Shown: positions 22,155 to 28,767 of the stretch, one piece after another | Layout of the letters: every line of letters starts with the position of its first letter | Position numbering within the stretch: position 1 is the first letter of the stretch | Origin: Candidatus Saccharibacteria bacterium UBA6224 | GTDB lineage: Bacteria; Patescibacteriota; Saccharimonadia; Saccharimonadales; UBA4665 | Assembly: GCA_002441585.1 (NCBI GenBank) | Contig: DJWS01000003.1 | Span: 1 to 28,767 of the forward strand | DNA: 28,767 nt | Direction: 5' to 3' | Position numbers and translations under genes: made by a program | The notes under the pieces: model-generated | Told to the model about the DNA's origin: nothing | Database searches by the model: none | What the model saw: the letters and a program-made list of their open reading frames with translations, nothing else

Positions 22155-22469
22155 ATGAAAAAAGCTGTAATTCAGACCGGTGGAAAGCAATACGTCGTCT
22201 CAGAAGGCGAGACCCTTGAGGTAGAATTGCTGACGGCAGACGCAAAGGCAAACAAAGCCAGCTTCGAGCCACTTCTGGTGATCGATGGTGATAAGGTCCA
22301 GGTTGGAACTCCAACCGTTTCCGGAGTAAGCGTCGCCGCCGAGGTGGTCGAGCAGGACGTCCAGGCCGACAAGGTCACCTCCATCCGCTACAAGGCGAAG
22401 AAACGAGTCAAGACAGTTCGCGGACACCGTCAGCACCACACAGTGCTTAAGATCTCGACAATCGCCTAA
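22155..22469 (+). CDS. rplU: 50S ribosomal protein L21
   Basis: 104 residues, the standard length. It binds 23S rRNA. The family pattern is plain: the N-terminus MKKAVIQTGGKQYVVSEGETLEVE (Met at 22155), the VLLIxDGDxVxVGxPxV equivalent VIDGDKVQVGTPTV near 42-55, and the basic C-terminus RYKAKKRVKTVRGHRQHHT. In most bacteria rplU is followed by rpmA (L27); here a strong terminator follows at once, so rpmA must be elsewhere. The promoter lies in the ileS-rplU gap. Confidence 0.96.
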   Translation: MKKAVIQTGGKQYVVSEGETLEVELLTADAKANKASFEPLLVIDGDKVQVGTPTVSGVSVAAEVVEQDVQADKVTSIRYKAKKRVKTVRGHRQHHTVLKISTIA

Positions 22470-22490
22470 GTTCTCTAGTAACCGGTCGAT

Positions 22491-22520
22491 AAAAAGCTAG
22501 CAATCATGCTAGCTTTTTTA
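22491..22520 (+). terminator. Terminator after rplU
   Basis: AAAAAGCTAGC (22491-22501), loop AATCAT, GCTAGC (22508-22513) and a T-run ending near 22519. Symmetric A/T flanks make it effective in both directions. Confidence 0.93.
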
Positions 22521-22522
22521 TT

Positions 22523-22863
22523 TGCGCTAGTCGTAGGGGTGAATCAATCAAATCAGCCTTGCAAAATGCATGTGAGATGGCAAAATTGCCGATTAATATA
22601 AACAAAATTTATGACCTCTTGTGGAAAACATTCTAACACCTCTCGTCGTCGTTGTGTTTGATACTACGTTATTAACATAAACATTACAGGGGTGGCCGTG
22701 TGCTGCACTGCATCCAACAGCATAAGGGGTACGTGTGTTGTGGGATGTGCTACGGAAATTAGTTGGGAAATACCAAAAAGGTCCGAAAGATCAGGACTAT
22801 AATTTTGTTCTTTTTTGGATTGTATACCTCTGTTTTGACGCCGATAATAGAGCCTACGGATAG
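22523..22863 (+). other. Structured non-coding gap before the giant secreted protein
   Basis: About 340 nt with no convincing ORF. It is relatively AT-rich at first (TTAATATAAAC... near 22591) and contains the palindrome GGCAA-AA-TTGCC (22579-22590). It also has a stretch able to form a weak stem-loop (22700-22762, GCATCC against GGGATGT). Possible promoter pieces occur late: TATAAT (22798-22803), and TTGTAT (22820-22825) 17 bp before GATAAT (22843-22848). I recognise no RNA family in it. Confidence 0.5.
22820..22848 (+). promoter_or_regulatory. Candidate promoter of the giant secreted protein
   Basis: TTGTAT (22820-22825), 17 bp, GATAAT (22843-22848). A TATAAT at 22798-22803 is an alternative but has no good -35. 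Confidence 0.4.
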
Positions 22864-25800
22864 GTGGAGCCCAAAATACGGCTCAATCTGTCCGTAATAA
22901 AAAACCAATCAAAAAAATTGGTGAAAAAAACCAACAAACAAAACCAACTAATGTTCAAACCAAAACCGCAAAAGCCGGTATTCTTTAGGTTTGCCTTCAG
23001 ACGGATATACGCTCTGATAGGGTTGTTAGTTGTTGCTTCGTCACTGTTATTAACACTCTTAGCGTCTAGTGCTACCGCTACGGCCGCCAATCCGACCCTC
23101 AACTTCCAGGCCCGCCTCGAATCCAGCAGTGGTGGTATCGCCCCAGATGGTAACTACAACGTCCAGTTCAACCTCTACGAGGGCGGTACGTCGACCGGTG
23201 GTGGTACGAAGGTATGGACCGAAAACCGATTGGCAAGTAACAGCCAGGCAGTTCGGGTTGCCAACGGTTACCTGACAGTAAACCTCGGTGATGTCACTGC
23301 CTTCCCGGGTACCATCAACTGGGATGAAGATCTGTTCTTAAGCATGGATATTGGCAACACCGCCAGCTGTACGATTACGACTGACTTCGATACCGACTGT
23401 GGTGGTGATGGTGAAATGACACCGTATCTCAAGCTCACTAGTGTTCCATACGCCTTCCAGTCCAAGAGTGCCGAACAGCTAACCCAGGCCCAAACAAGCT
23501 ACACCGGCTCACTCCAGTTCCAGACGCTTACCGGCGGTAACCAAACCTTTGAACTGACCGACCAGGGTGCTGCCGGTACATACACGCTGCTGACCCAGAA
23601 CATGGCTAACGGCAGCTACATACAGAACCAGACAGCATCACCGCAGGCAGCCGGCTTTAATATCCAGGCAAGTAGCGGGGTGACAGGTACGATTACGGGC
23701 ACGAGCGCCGGAAGTAGTACTGCGCTGGTGATTAACACCGGCGCGACAAGCAATGTGGGATTGGTGGTTAACGCCGCAGCCGGTCAGACTGTCGATCTGC
23801 TGCAACTGCAAGATAGCGGTGGCAATGTGAACGCATCGTTCGACGATACCGGAGCTATGCTGACGCTCGGACGCACGAGCAACCTAACGGGTCAAATCGC
23901 GCTGGCTAACAGCGGCAGTAGCTACATGGTAACGGTACAGGGCCTGGCACAAACGGTTGGCGATGGTACCTTGAATATCCCAGATCTTGCAGGTACGACA
24001 GATACACTGTGTCTCGTCACGCTGGCTAACTGTGCCGCTGCGGCTGGTAGCTACATCAATAACGGCACCAGCTTGCAGGTTGGTGCCAACTTCAACATCG
24101 ATGGCACGGGTACTGCAGGCATACTTCAGGCGGCCACGATAGATACGCCATCCGGTACGACGACGCTTAACGTCGGTACGACCAATGCTACGTCCATCCA
24201 CTTGATGAAGAACACCACCATCACCGGTAACCTAACCCTGGCCGAAGGTGCTAACCGAACTATCGATGTCCAAGCCCGAACCACCAACGCTGTCGGTAAT
24301 GATCTGACAATCAGCGCGGGTGACGCTGGTACGGGTGCATCTGCCTTCAGCGGTGGCAAGCTGACCTTGCAGGGTGGCGATGCCGCCGGTACTGGCAATG
24401 CTAACGGTGGAGATGTACTTGTCGTCGGTGGTCTGGGTACTGGTACAGGCGTACAGGGACTAGTCACCCTGGGCGCAACCAACTTTACTTCGGTAAGCAA
24501 TACCGTCTGTGCGGCAAACTGTACGGTAGACCAAGCAAACGTCGATGGCTACGGAGTAGTACTGGTTGACGCTTCAACCCCAGGTATTACCATAACGCTG
24601 CCCGATCCAACACGCAGCGATATTGGCCGGGTAGTGTACGTAACTGGTTCGGCTACATCGCTAGACTTCACTCTAGAGGTGAACTCAGGTGCAGATCTCA
24701 TCAGCGTTGCGATGCGGTCGAACACCACCGCGACGATGATCTGGAACGGCACAGACTGGACACCTGGTGGAGCAAGCAATGCCACGACCCTCCAGGCTAC
24801 CTACAACAACGGTAGTAACCCGAGTACTGTCCCAGAAATCCTACTGGATGGCACACACGGAACCATCGATATCCAGGATGCCGACACCAGTATCGGCCAG
24901 GACATATTCGATATCCGTGGCAGCAATGGCGGTCTTGGCGGCCTCGGCACCGTCCTGTTCGGTGTTAGCTCCAGTGGTCAGGTGACTATTCAGAACACGA
25001 CAGACCAAGATTCATCGTTCCGTGTACTCAAGTCAAATGGTGATTACGTCATCAACGTTAACAGTAGTAACGGGTACATCATCAACAACAGTACCTCGGC
25101 GGCCGGCAACGTAATCGTGAACCCAGGCTTCGAAAGCGGTGGCAATATCACCGGTGGTGAAGAAGGATGGTTCGGTCCGGCCCAATCCAGCATTGCTAAC
25201 AGCGCAGCCAATGCCCACAGTGGTAACTACGTCATGCAGGTCACGCCGAACGGTACGCAACTGGATGTATATGCCGGTACGTACTACCAAGTGACCCCGG
25301 GTGACAGCTTGAACTTCGAGGGGTACGTCAAGAACAGTGCCGGTACCAACGGTACAGCCGGCATTGAGATAACCTGGTACGACAAGGATAAGGCTGTCCT
25401 GAGTAGCACCACTAACTTCGCCTCATTACCTGGTACTAGCTATGTCCTCAGGCAAATCAACGGTACCGCTCCGGCCAACGCTGTCTACGCTCGAGTCTCA
25501 GCGGTAGTAGGGTCGGGCGCAACCACCGGCACCTTCTACTTCGACGACTTCTATCTCAAGCGATCGGTTGAGAGCGCCCAGTTTACCTTCCGTAACAGCG
25601 TTGACTCATCCACGGCATTCCGTATCCAGTCGGCTGGTTCGACACAGACACTATTCAACGCTGACACCGCCAATAACATCATCAAGATCGGCGATAGTAC
25701 TGGAACAAATACAGATACGACCATCCTAGTCTTGGATTCGGCAACGGCCGACCCGACTACGCTGACCAACAAGAACGGCGGTTTGTTCTACCGATCCGAC

Positions 25801-27579
25801 ACCGGTAGCCTAAAAGCCATTATCAACGGCGCAGTCGTAGATGTTTGTACCACGGCCGTAACCTGTGCCGGCTACTCGGCATCAGCCAGCTCGTCCATAC
25901 AGCTACAGACTGGCGCCACTCCTGGCACGCAGCAATCAGGCTTCTTCAACATCTCCGGTGTCGGCTACCTGACGGGTATCCAGACTCAGAACTTGGCCAG
26001 TGGCAACACCAGTAACCTGACAATCCTTACCGGCAACGCTGCTAGCGGCAACTCCGGTAACATCACCATCGACACCGGTACTGCCAGCGGTACGACTGGT
26101 AGTATCACCATCGGTCACAACGGTGTAACCACCGATCTGCCTGGTGGCGTGCTCCAGCTTGGTACGGGCGGCGGCAGCGGAGTCAATGGCTCCATACTGT
26201 TCCGCAACACCGGTGGTAGCAACACCATGACACTTACTGCCAACGGCGGTAACCCAGTTGCATCATGGTCGCTCATCTTACCTCAAGATCCGGGTAACTC
26301 TGGCGACTGTTTGAAGGGCTCAAACGGCACGGGCACGGTCACGCTTGCCTTCAGTAGTTGTACATCTGGCGTCACGACCACACTTCAGGACGCCTACAAC
26401 AACTCCAGTAGCCCAGCTGGCATAACCCTGGCCGACAGCAAGAACATGGTAATCACCGCTCAAGATACGACAACCGACCCAAGTGTACTGATCAACCTAC
26501 AGTGTACTACCTGTAGCTCTAACGGTGGTCGCTTCGCCATCCAGAACGCTGGCACCGACGTCTTCACCGTCAAGCCGAACAATGGCGGTATAGTCCTGGG
26601 CATCAACACCCAGGTAGGCAGCGCAACTACCGACTACACGACACTCACCCTGTTCCAGCTGGATAGCTATGACGGCACCAGTGGTGGCGGGGAGACCTCC
26701 TGTGTGACCTCGGTATACGGTGCGATGTACTACAACTCGACGACGGGTACCATCCGCTCCTGTACGACTACCGGTTGGGCGGACATAACCAACCCAGAAC
26801 AGCTTGGCCTGATGTCTTACGGTATCGTTCCATCGAGTGGTAATGACCCGTACGATTTGGCCGCTACTGGCACCAACTACGTTTCAGGTCCGTGCCGTGT
26901 CTCCTGGAGCTCGCTGACCGACGTACACTGGGAATCATGTGTGGCATACTCGGGCGGTAAGCGCGTGGCTGTCACGGCCGGTTCGGTAACTATCACGACC
27001 ACCACCGCCAATAACTGGCAGCACCTCTGCCTGACCGGAACGAATAGTCAACCAGCATTGTCAACTGCAAGTTCATCAGAGACGGCAAACATGCCGACGT
27101 TCAGCCTGACCGCGCCTGTCGTCTGTCTGGCGGACATCAAGAACGATGCTTCCACTAGCGGCCGCATCGGCGACCTGTACGACACTCGAACGTTTACTAG
27201 CGACCTCAAGGAAGCCATCACCACCACCACGGCAGTAGGACTTGGCATGTTGGTTGATGCGTCGACATCAGGAATTAGCCCGGCTGCCGCAGGTAGCGCC
27301 AAGCTCTACGCAACAGTTGTAGCCACCGACGGATCCACATCGTCCACCACGCCAAACACCATCGTGACTACCATGGGCCCGGCCTGGGTCAAGGCTACCG
27401 CCGGAACCGCGGGTCAATTCGTCAAGACAGCCGGTGGCGGCTACGCCAACACCACGGCCGCTATCCCGAACAACTCCTTCTACTACTCGGCTGGCAACAC
27501 GCGTACGGCTTACGACACCACCTGTACGGCGGCCAGCAACTGTTCGAGCTCGCTATACGTCAACTTCAACGTCCGTTAG
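22864..27579 (+). CDS. Giant secreted beta-rich surface protein (adhesin/fibre-like)
   Basis: Up to 1571 residues. After a basic N-region (KPKPQKPVFFRFAFRR) a hydrophobic helix (about residues 48-68, ALIGLLVVASSLLLTLLA) ends in ASSATATAAN, a signal peptide or membrane anchor. The next part, NPTLNFQARL to LKLTSVPYAFQ (about 77-200), resembles an N-terminal domain I associate with fibre-like proteins. The middle is rich in Thr, Ser, Gly and Asn in short beta-strand repeats. Two related modules begin TTLQATYNNGSNP (near 641) and TTLQDAYNNSSSP (near 1172). Between them, residues about 748-900 (NPGFESGG ... FYFDDFYLKR) look like a CBM4/9-type carbohydrate-binding jelly roll. The C-terminus ends YVNFNVR. 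The start is uncertain: GTG 22864, with an ATG at 22951 possible. Probably surface-exposed for host or substrate attachment; the function is inferred from composition only. Confidence 0.75.
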   Translation: MEPKIRLNLSVIKNQSKKLVKKTNKQNQLMFKPKPQKPVFFRFAFRRIYALIGLLVVASSLLLTLLASSATATAANPTLNFQARLESSSGGIAPDGNYNVQFNLYEGGTSTGGGTKVWTENRLASNSQAVRVANGYLTVNLGDVTAFPGTINWDEDLFLSMDIGNTASCTITTDFDTDCGGDGEMTPYLKLTSVPYAFQSKSAEQLTQAQTSYTGSLQFQTLTGGNQTFELTDQGAAGTYTLLTQNMANGSYIQNQTASPQAAGFNIQASSGVTGTITGTSAGSSTALVINTGATSNVGLVVNAAAGQTVDLLQLQDSGGNVNASFDDTGAMLTLGRTSNLTGQIALANSGSSYMVTVQGLAQTVGDGTLNIPDLAGTTDTLCLVTLANCAAAAGSYINNGTSLQVGANFNIDGTGTAGILQAATIDTPSGTTTLNVGTTNATSIHLMKNTTITGNLTLAEGANRTIDVQARTTNAVGNDLTISAGDAGTGASAFSGGKLTLQGGDAAGTGNANGGDVLVVGGLGTGTGVQGLVTLGATNFTSVSNTVCAANCTVDQANVDGYGVVLVDASTPGITITLPDPTRSDIGRVVYVTGSATSLDFTLEVNSGADLISVAMRSNTTATMIWNGTDWTPGGASNATTLQATYNNGSNPSTVPEILLDGTHGTIDIQDADTSIGQDIFDIRGSNGGLGGLGTVLFGVSSSGQVTIQNTTDQDSSFRVLKSNGDYVINVNSSNGYIINNSTSAAGNVIVNPGFESGGNITGGEEGWFGPAQSSIANSAANAHSGNYVMQVTPNGTQLDVYAGTYYQVTPGDSLNFEGYVKNSAGTNGTAGIEITWYDKDKAVLSSTTNFASLPGTSYVLRQINGTAPANAVYARVSAVVGSGATTGTFYFDDFYLKRSVESAQFTFRNSVDSSTAFRIQSAGSTQTLFNADTANNIIKIGDSTGTNTDTTILVLDSATADPTTLTNKNGGLFYRSDTGSLKAIINGAVVDVCTTAVTCAGYSASASSSIQLQTGATPGTQQSGFFNISGVGYLTGIQTQNLASGNTSNLTILTGNAASGNSGNITIDTGTASGTTGSITIGHNGVTTDLPGGVLQLGTGGGSGVNGSILFRNTGGSNTMTLTANGGNPVASWSLILPQDPGNSGDCLKGSNGTGTVTLAFSSCTSGVTTTLQDAYNNSSSPAGITLADSKNMVITAQDTTTDPSVLINLQCTTCSSNGGRFAIQNAGTDVFTVKPNNGGIVLGINTQVGSATTDYTTLTLFQLDSYDGTSGGGETSCVTSVYGAMYYNSTTGTIRSCTTTGWADITNPEQLGLMSYGIVPSSGNDPYDLAATGTNYVSGPCRVSWSSLTDVHWESCVAYSGGKRVAVTAGSVTITTTTANNWQHLCLTGTNSQPALSTASSSETANMPTFSLTAPVVCLADIKNDASTSGRIGDLYDTRTFTSDLKEAITTTTAVGLGMLVDASTSGISPAAAGSAKLYATVVATDGSTSSTTPNTIVTTMGPAWVKATAGTAGQFVKTAGGGYANTTAAIPNNSFYYSAGNTRTAYDTTCTAASNCSSSLYVNFNVR

Positions 27580-27608
27580 CTACTCTCGAATAACTATCGC
27601 CGATTAGT

Positions 27609-27614
27609 TACAAT
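27609..27614 (+). promoter_or_regulatory. -10 box before the membrane-anchored protein
   Basis: TACAAT, 7 nt before the ATG at 27622 and no SD; a leaderless start is suggested. The -35 is not clear, so this call is tentative. Confidence 0.45.
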
Positions 27615-27621
27615 AAGCGGT

Positions 27622-28155
27622 ATGAGTCGGTACACATGGGATAGGGGATCGCGAGCAAACAATCGGGTAATTGGCATTGCTGTGGCGCTGATAGTTCTGA
27701 CTGCTGCGGCCGCCTTTGGCTATCAGTATTGGCAGGGGCGGCCGCAGATTCCTGGCGCAATCTCGAATCAGCTGGATTTCTCGCCCCTGGTACTTGGCCG
27801 CAGCCCAGACTACAAAGCCGATAATTTCAAATATGACGCCGATAACGAGGTTCTGTCCTATCTTGTAAATGGTTCGGGCGTCAAAGTAGCTGTGAGCGAG
27901 CAAGTACAACCACCTCAATTCACCGAGGTGGAGGGTTATAAGGATAGATTCTTGTCCAATGCACTGCAGCAGTATGCAGCGGTTCAGACCTCCAATGGTA
28001 CGGTCTACCTGTGTCGGCCGCCAAAGAGTTCCGGCAAACAGGTGGCAATCATGTTCGAGAAGGGGTTGATGATATTTTTTACTCCCGATAGCAAAGACCT
28101 CAGCGAACGGCAATGGCGCCAGCTAGCAGAGCAATTCGTAGTCCAGAAAATATAG
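27622..28155 (+). CDS. Membrane-anchored hypothetical protein
   Basis: 177 residues. A short basic N-terminus (RGSRANNR) is followed by one hydrophobic helix (about residues 16-36, VIGIAVALIVLTAAAAFGYQY), an uncleaved signal anchor with the rest outside. The exterior part has no known motif that I recognise. It is mixed charge with an aromatic stretch VAIMFEKGLMIFFTP and an amphipathic final helix (ERQWRQLAEQFV). It lies 42 nt after the giant secreted protein on the same strand and before a second secreted protein, so it may belong to the same surface-protein set, but that is only positional evidence. Confidence 0.75.
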   Translation: MSRYTWDRGSRANNRVIGIAVALIVLTAAAAFGYQYWQGRPQIPGAISNQLDFSPLVLGRSPDYKADNFKYDADNEVLSYLVNGSGVKVAVSEQVQPPQFTEVEGYKDRFLSNALQQYAAVQTSNGTVYLCRPPKSSGKQVAIMFEKGLMIFFTPDSKDLSERQWRQLAEQFVVQKI

Positions 28156-28617
28156 CCGCACTCCCCCTCATTGCCAACGCAGACTTGTCCGACCCTCCCG
28201 ATCGTAATCCATCCGTAATAACGATAGGCTGTTCAGCTGCCGTTTGCTCCGTAGGTATACATATTTGTTCATCTACTTGTGGACAAGTATATACAATTAT
28301 TTTAGTTGTAGTATATATGACAATGGTTATGATACTTAAAATTTAAGTTATAGATCAAGCTAATGAACGATGTTAAACAGTTATAAATAAAGCATGTTGT
28401 ATAAATAACTTCGGTAAATCATACAACATACACAATATTTGCTTTCTCTGGGTGACTACAAAAAGTGGTTTATATGCCTTGTCTCAGATACGGTATTAGT
28501 CCAAAATACTGGAATGAGGATAGTCTATCCTCATGAAAAAATGATTGACTCGATCCGTCCGTTAGGACTGATAGCACATTGCAGTCAACACAAAAATCAA
28601 AAAATAAAAAGAAGCGA
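28156..28617 (+). other. AT-rich palindrome-rich intergenic region
   Basis: About 460 nt without a convincing gene, more AT-rich than its surroundings from about 28250. It holds several perfect inverted repeats: TACTTGT-GG-ACAAGTA (28274-28289), ATGTTGTAT/ATACAACAT (28394-28402 and 28421-28429) and ATGAGGATA-GTC-TATCCTCAT (28514-28534). None is followed by a T-run, so they are more likely operators or other protein sites than terminators. Small ORFs here look like noise. Confidence 0.6.
28545..28574 (+). promoter_or_regulatory. Candidate promoter of the window-edge gene
   Basis: TTGACT (28545-28550), 18 bp, TGATAG (28569-28574). It lies about 45 nt before the ATG at 28618 and just after the 28514-28534 palindrome. 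Confidence 0.45.
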
Positions 28618-28767
28618 ATGCGCACACAAACACCTCAAAATAGAGAACTGTTTGCCAGCGCCCTCAGAACCATAGTTCTGGGGGTGTTTGCTGCTTTTGT
28701 GTTCAGCCTGAGTTTCACCTTCTTACGAACTCCTTACGATTCCGCCTCCGCCGCCACCCCAACCCTG
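28618..28767 (+). CDS. Secreted protein, 5' end only (probable paralogue of the giant protein)
   Basis: Open from ATG 28618 to the window edge, 50 codons, not closed. A polar, basic start (MRTQTPQNRELFASALR) is followed by a hydrophobic helix (about 18-34, IVLGVFAAFVFSLSFTF) and ends in SASAATPTL. The giant protein at 22864 has TATAANPTL followed by NFQARL at the equivalent place, so the same family N-terminus is probably starting here. No good SD is visible before the ATG. The rest of the gene is outside the window. Confidence 0.7.
   Translation, partial: MRTQTPQNRELFASALRTIVLGVFAAFVFSLSFTFLRTPYDSASAATPTL

Noticed and set aside
22620..22628. TGTGGAAAA as a DnaA box and possible origin
   Set aside because: A single site with a mismatch to TGTGGATAA, with no cluster, and no dnaA or dnaN nearby.
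23100..27500. Repetitive DNA in the giant gene as CRISPR or satellite repeat
   Set aside because: Repeats are short, protein-level and irregular with an intact frame; there are no fixed repeat and spacer units.
28514..28540. The 28514-28534 hairpin as an intrinsic terminator
   Set aside because: It is followed by an A-run rather than a T-run on the plus strand, and the minus strand has no T-run after it either.
28439..28675. A 78-residue frame in the AT-rich gap
   Set aside because: It overlaps the better supported secreted-protein start in another frame, crosses a palindrome and has no recognisable feature.

Overview
The window looks like a piece of a chromosome from a Candidatus Saccharibacteria (TM7) or closely related CPR/Patescibacteria bacterium. 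This is inferred from gene content, since no database search was possible. The supporting signs are compact housekeeping genes, a DUF5663-type protein, two KGG-motif stress proteins, a B12-dependent ribonucleotide reductase, a short IF-2, and a giant Ser/Thr/Gly/Asn-rich secreted protein. UGA is used as a normal stop (for example at 11053-11055 and 18992-18994), which argues against the UGA=Gly lineages (Gracilibacteria, Absconditabacteria).

Layout. 1-660: 3' end of 23S rRNA, a hairpin-rich spacer, 5S rRNA and its terminator. 800-1415: two small KGG proteins. 1423-2695 (minus strand): a ROK-family kinase overlapping a zincin-like protein with a zinc ribbon. 2792-6490 (plus): ribosomal protein S1, IF-2 and a DUF5663 protein with a Pro/Gln-rich tail. 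6491-9954 (minus): priA, def, fmt. 9984-12337 (plus): a small winged-helix regulator, then rpsU-yqeY-adk-map with overlapping ends. 12351-15049: ftsA and ftsZ, each with its own near-identical promoter. 15085-18692: nrdR and nrdJ behind a promoter carrying two tandem NrdR-box-like sites. 18707-22087: a thioredoxin-fold protein without the CxxC, then a T-box leader and ileS. 22091-22520: rplU. 22523-end: an AT-rich, gene-poor surface-protein region with a 1571-residue secreted protein, a membrane-anchored small protein and the start of a second secreted protein with the same kind of signal sequence.

How it works together. Most of the window is translation (rRNA, S1, S21, L21, IF-2, fMet formation by Fmt and removal by Def and Map, IleRS), replication restart (PriA), division (FtsA/FtsZ) and dNTP supply (NrdR/NrdJ). 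Promoters can be read unusually clearly. Several have TTGC-type -35 boxes at 17 bp spacing, others have extended TGn -10 boxes, and many -10 boxes lie only 6-9 nt from the start codon, which suggests leaderless mRNAs.

Most interesting items: (1) an actinobacterial-looking short-stem-I T-box upstream of ileS that seems to end in an intrinsic terminator, with stem III and the antiterminator both competing with terminator pairing; (2) sequences complementary to both ends of 5S rRNA in the flanking spacers; (3) two tandem NrdR-box-like sites straddling the nrdR promoter; (4) a widespread leaderless promoter pattern; (5) the giant adhesin-like protein with a CBM-like insert and a probable paralogue starting at the window edge.
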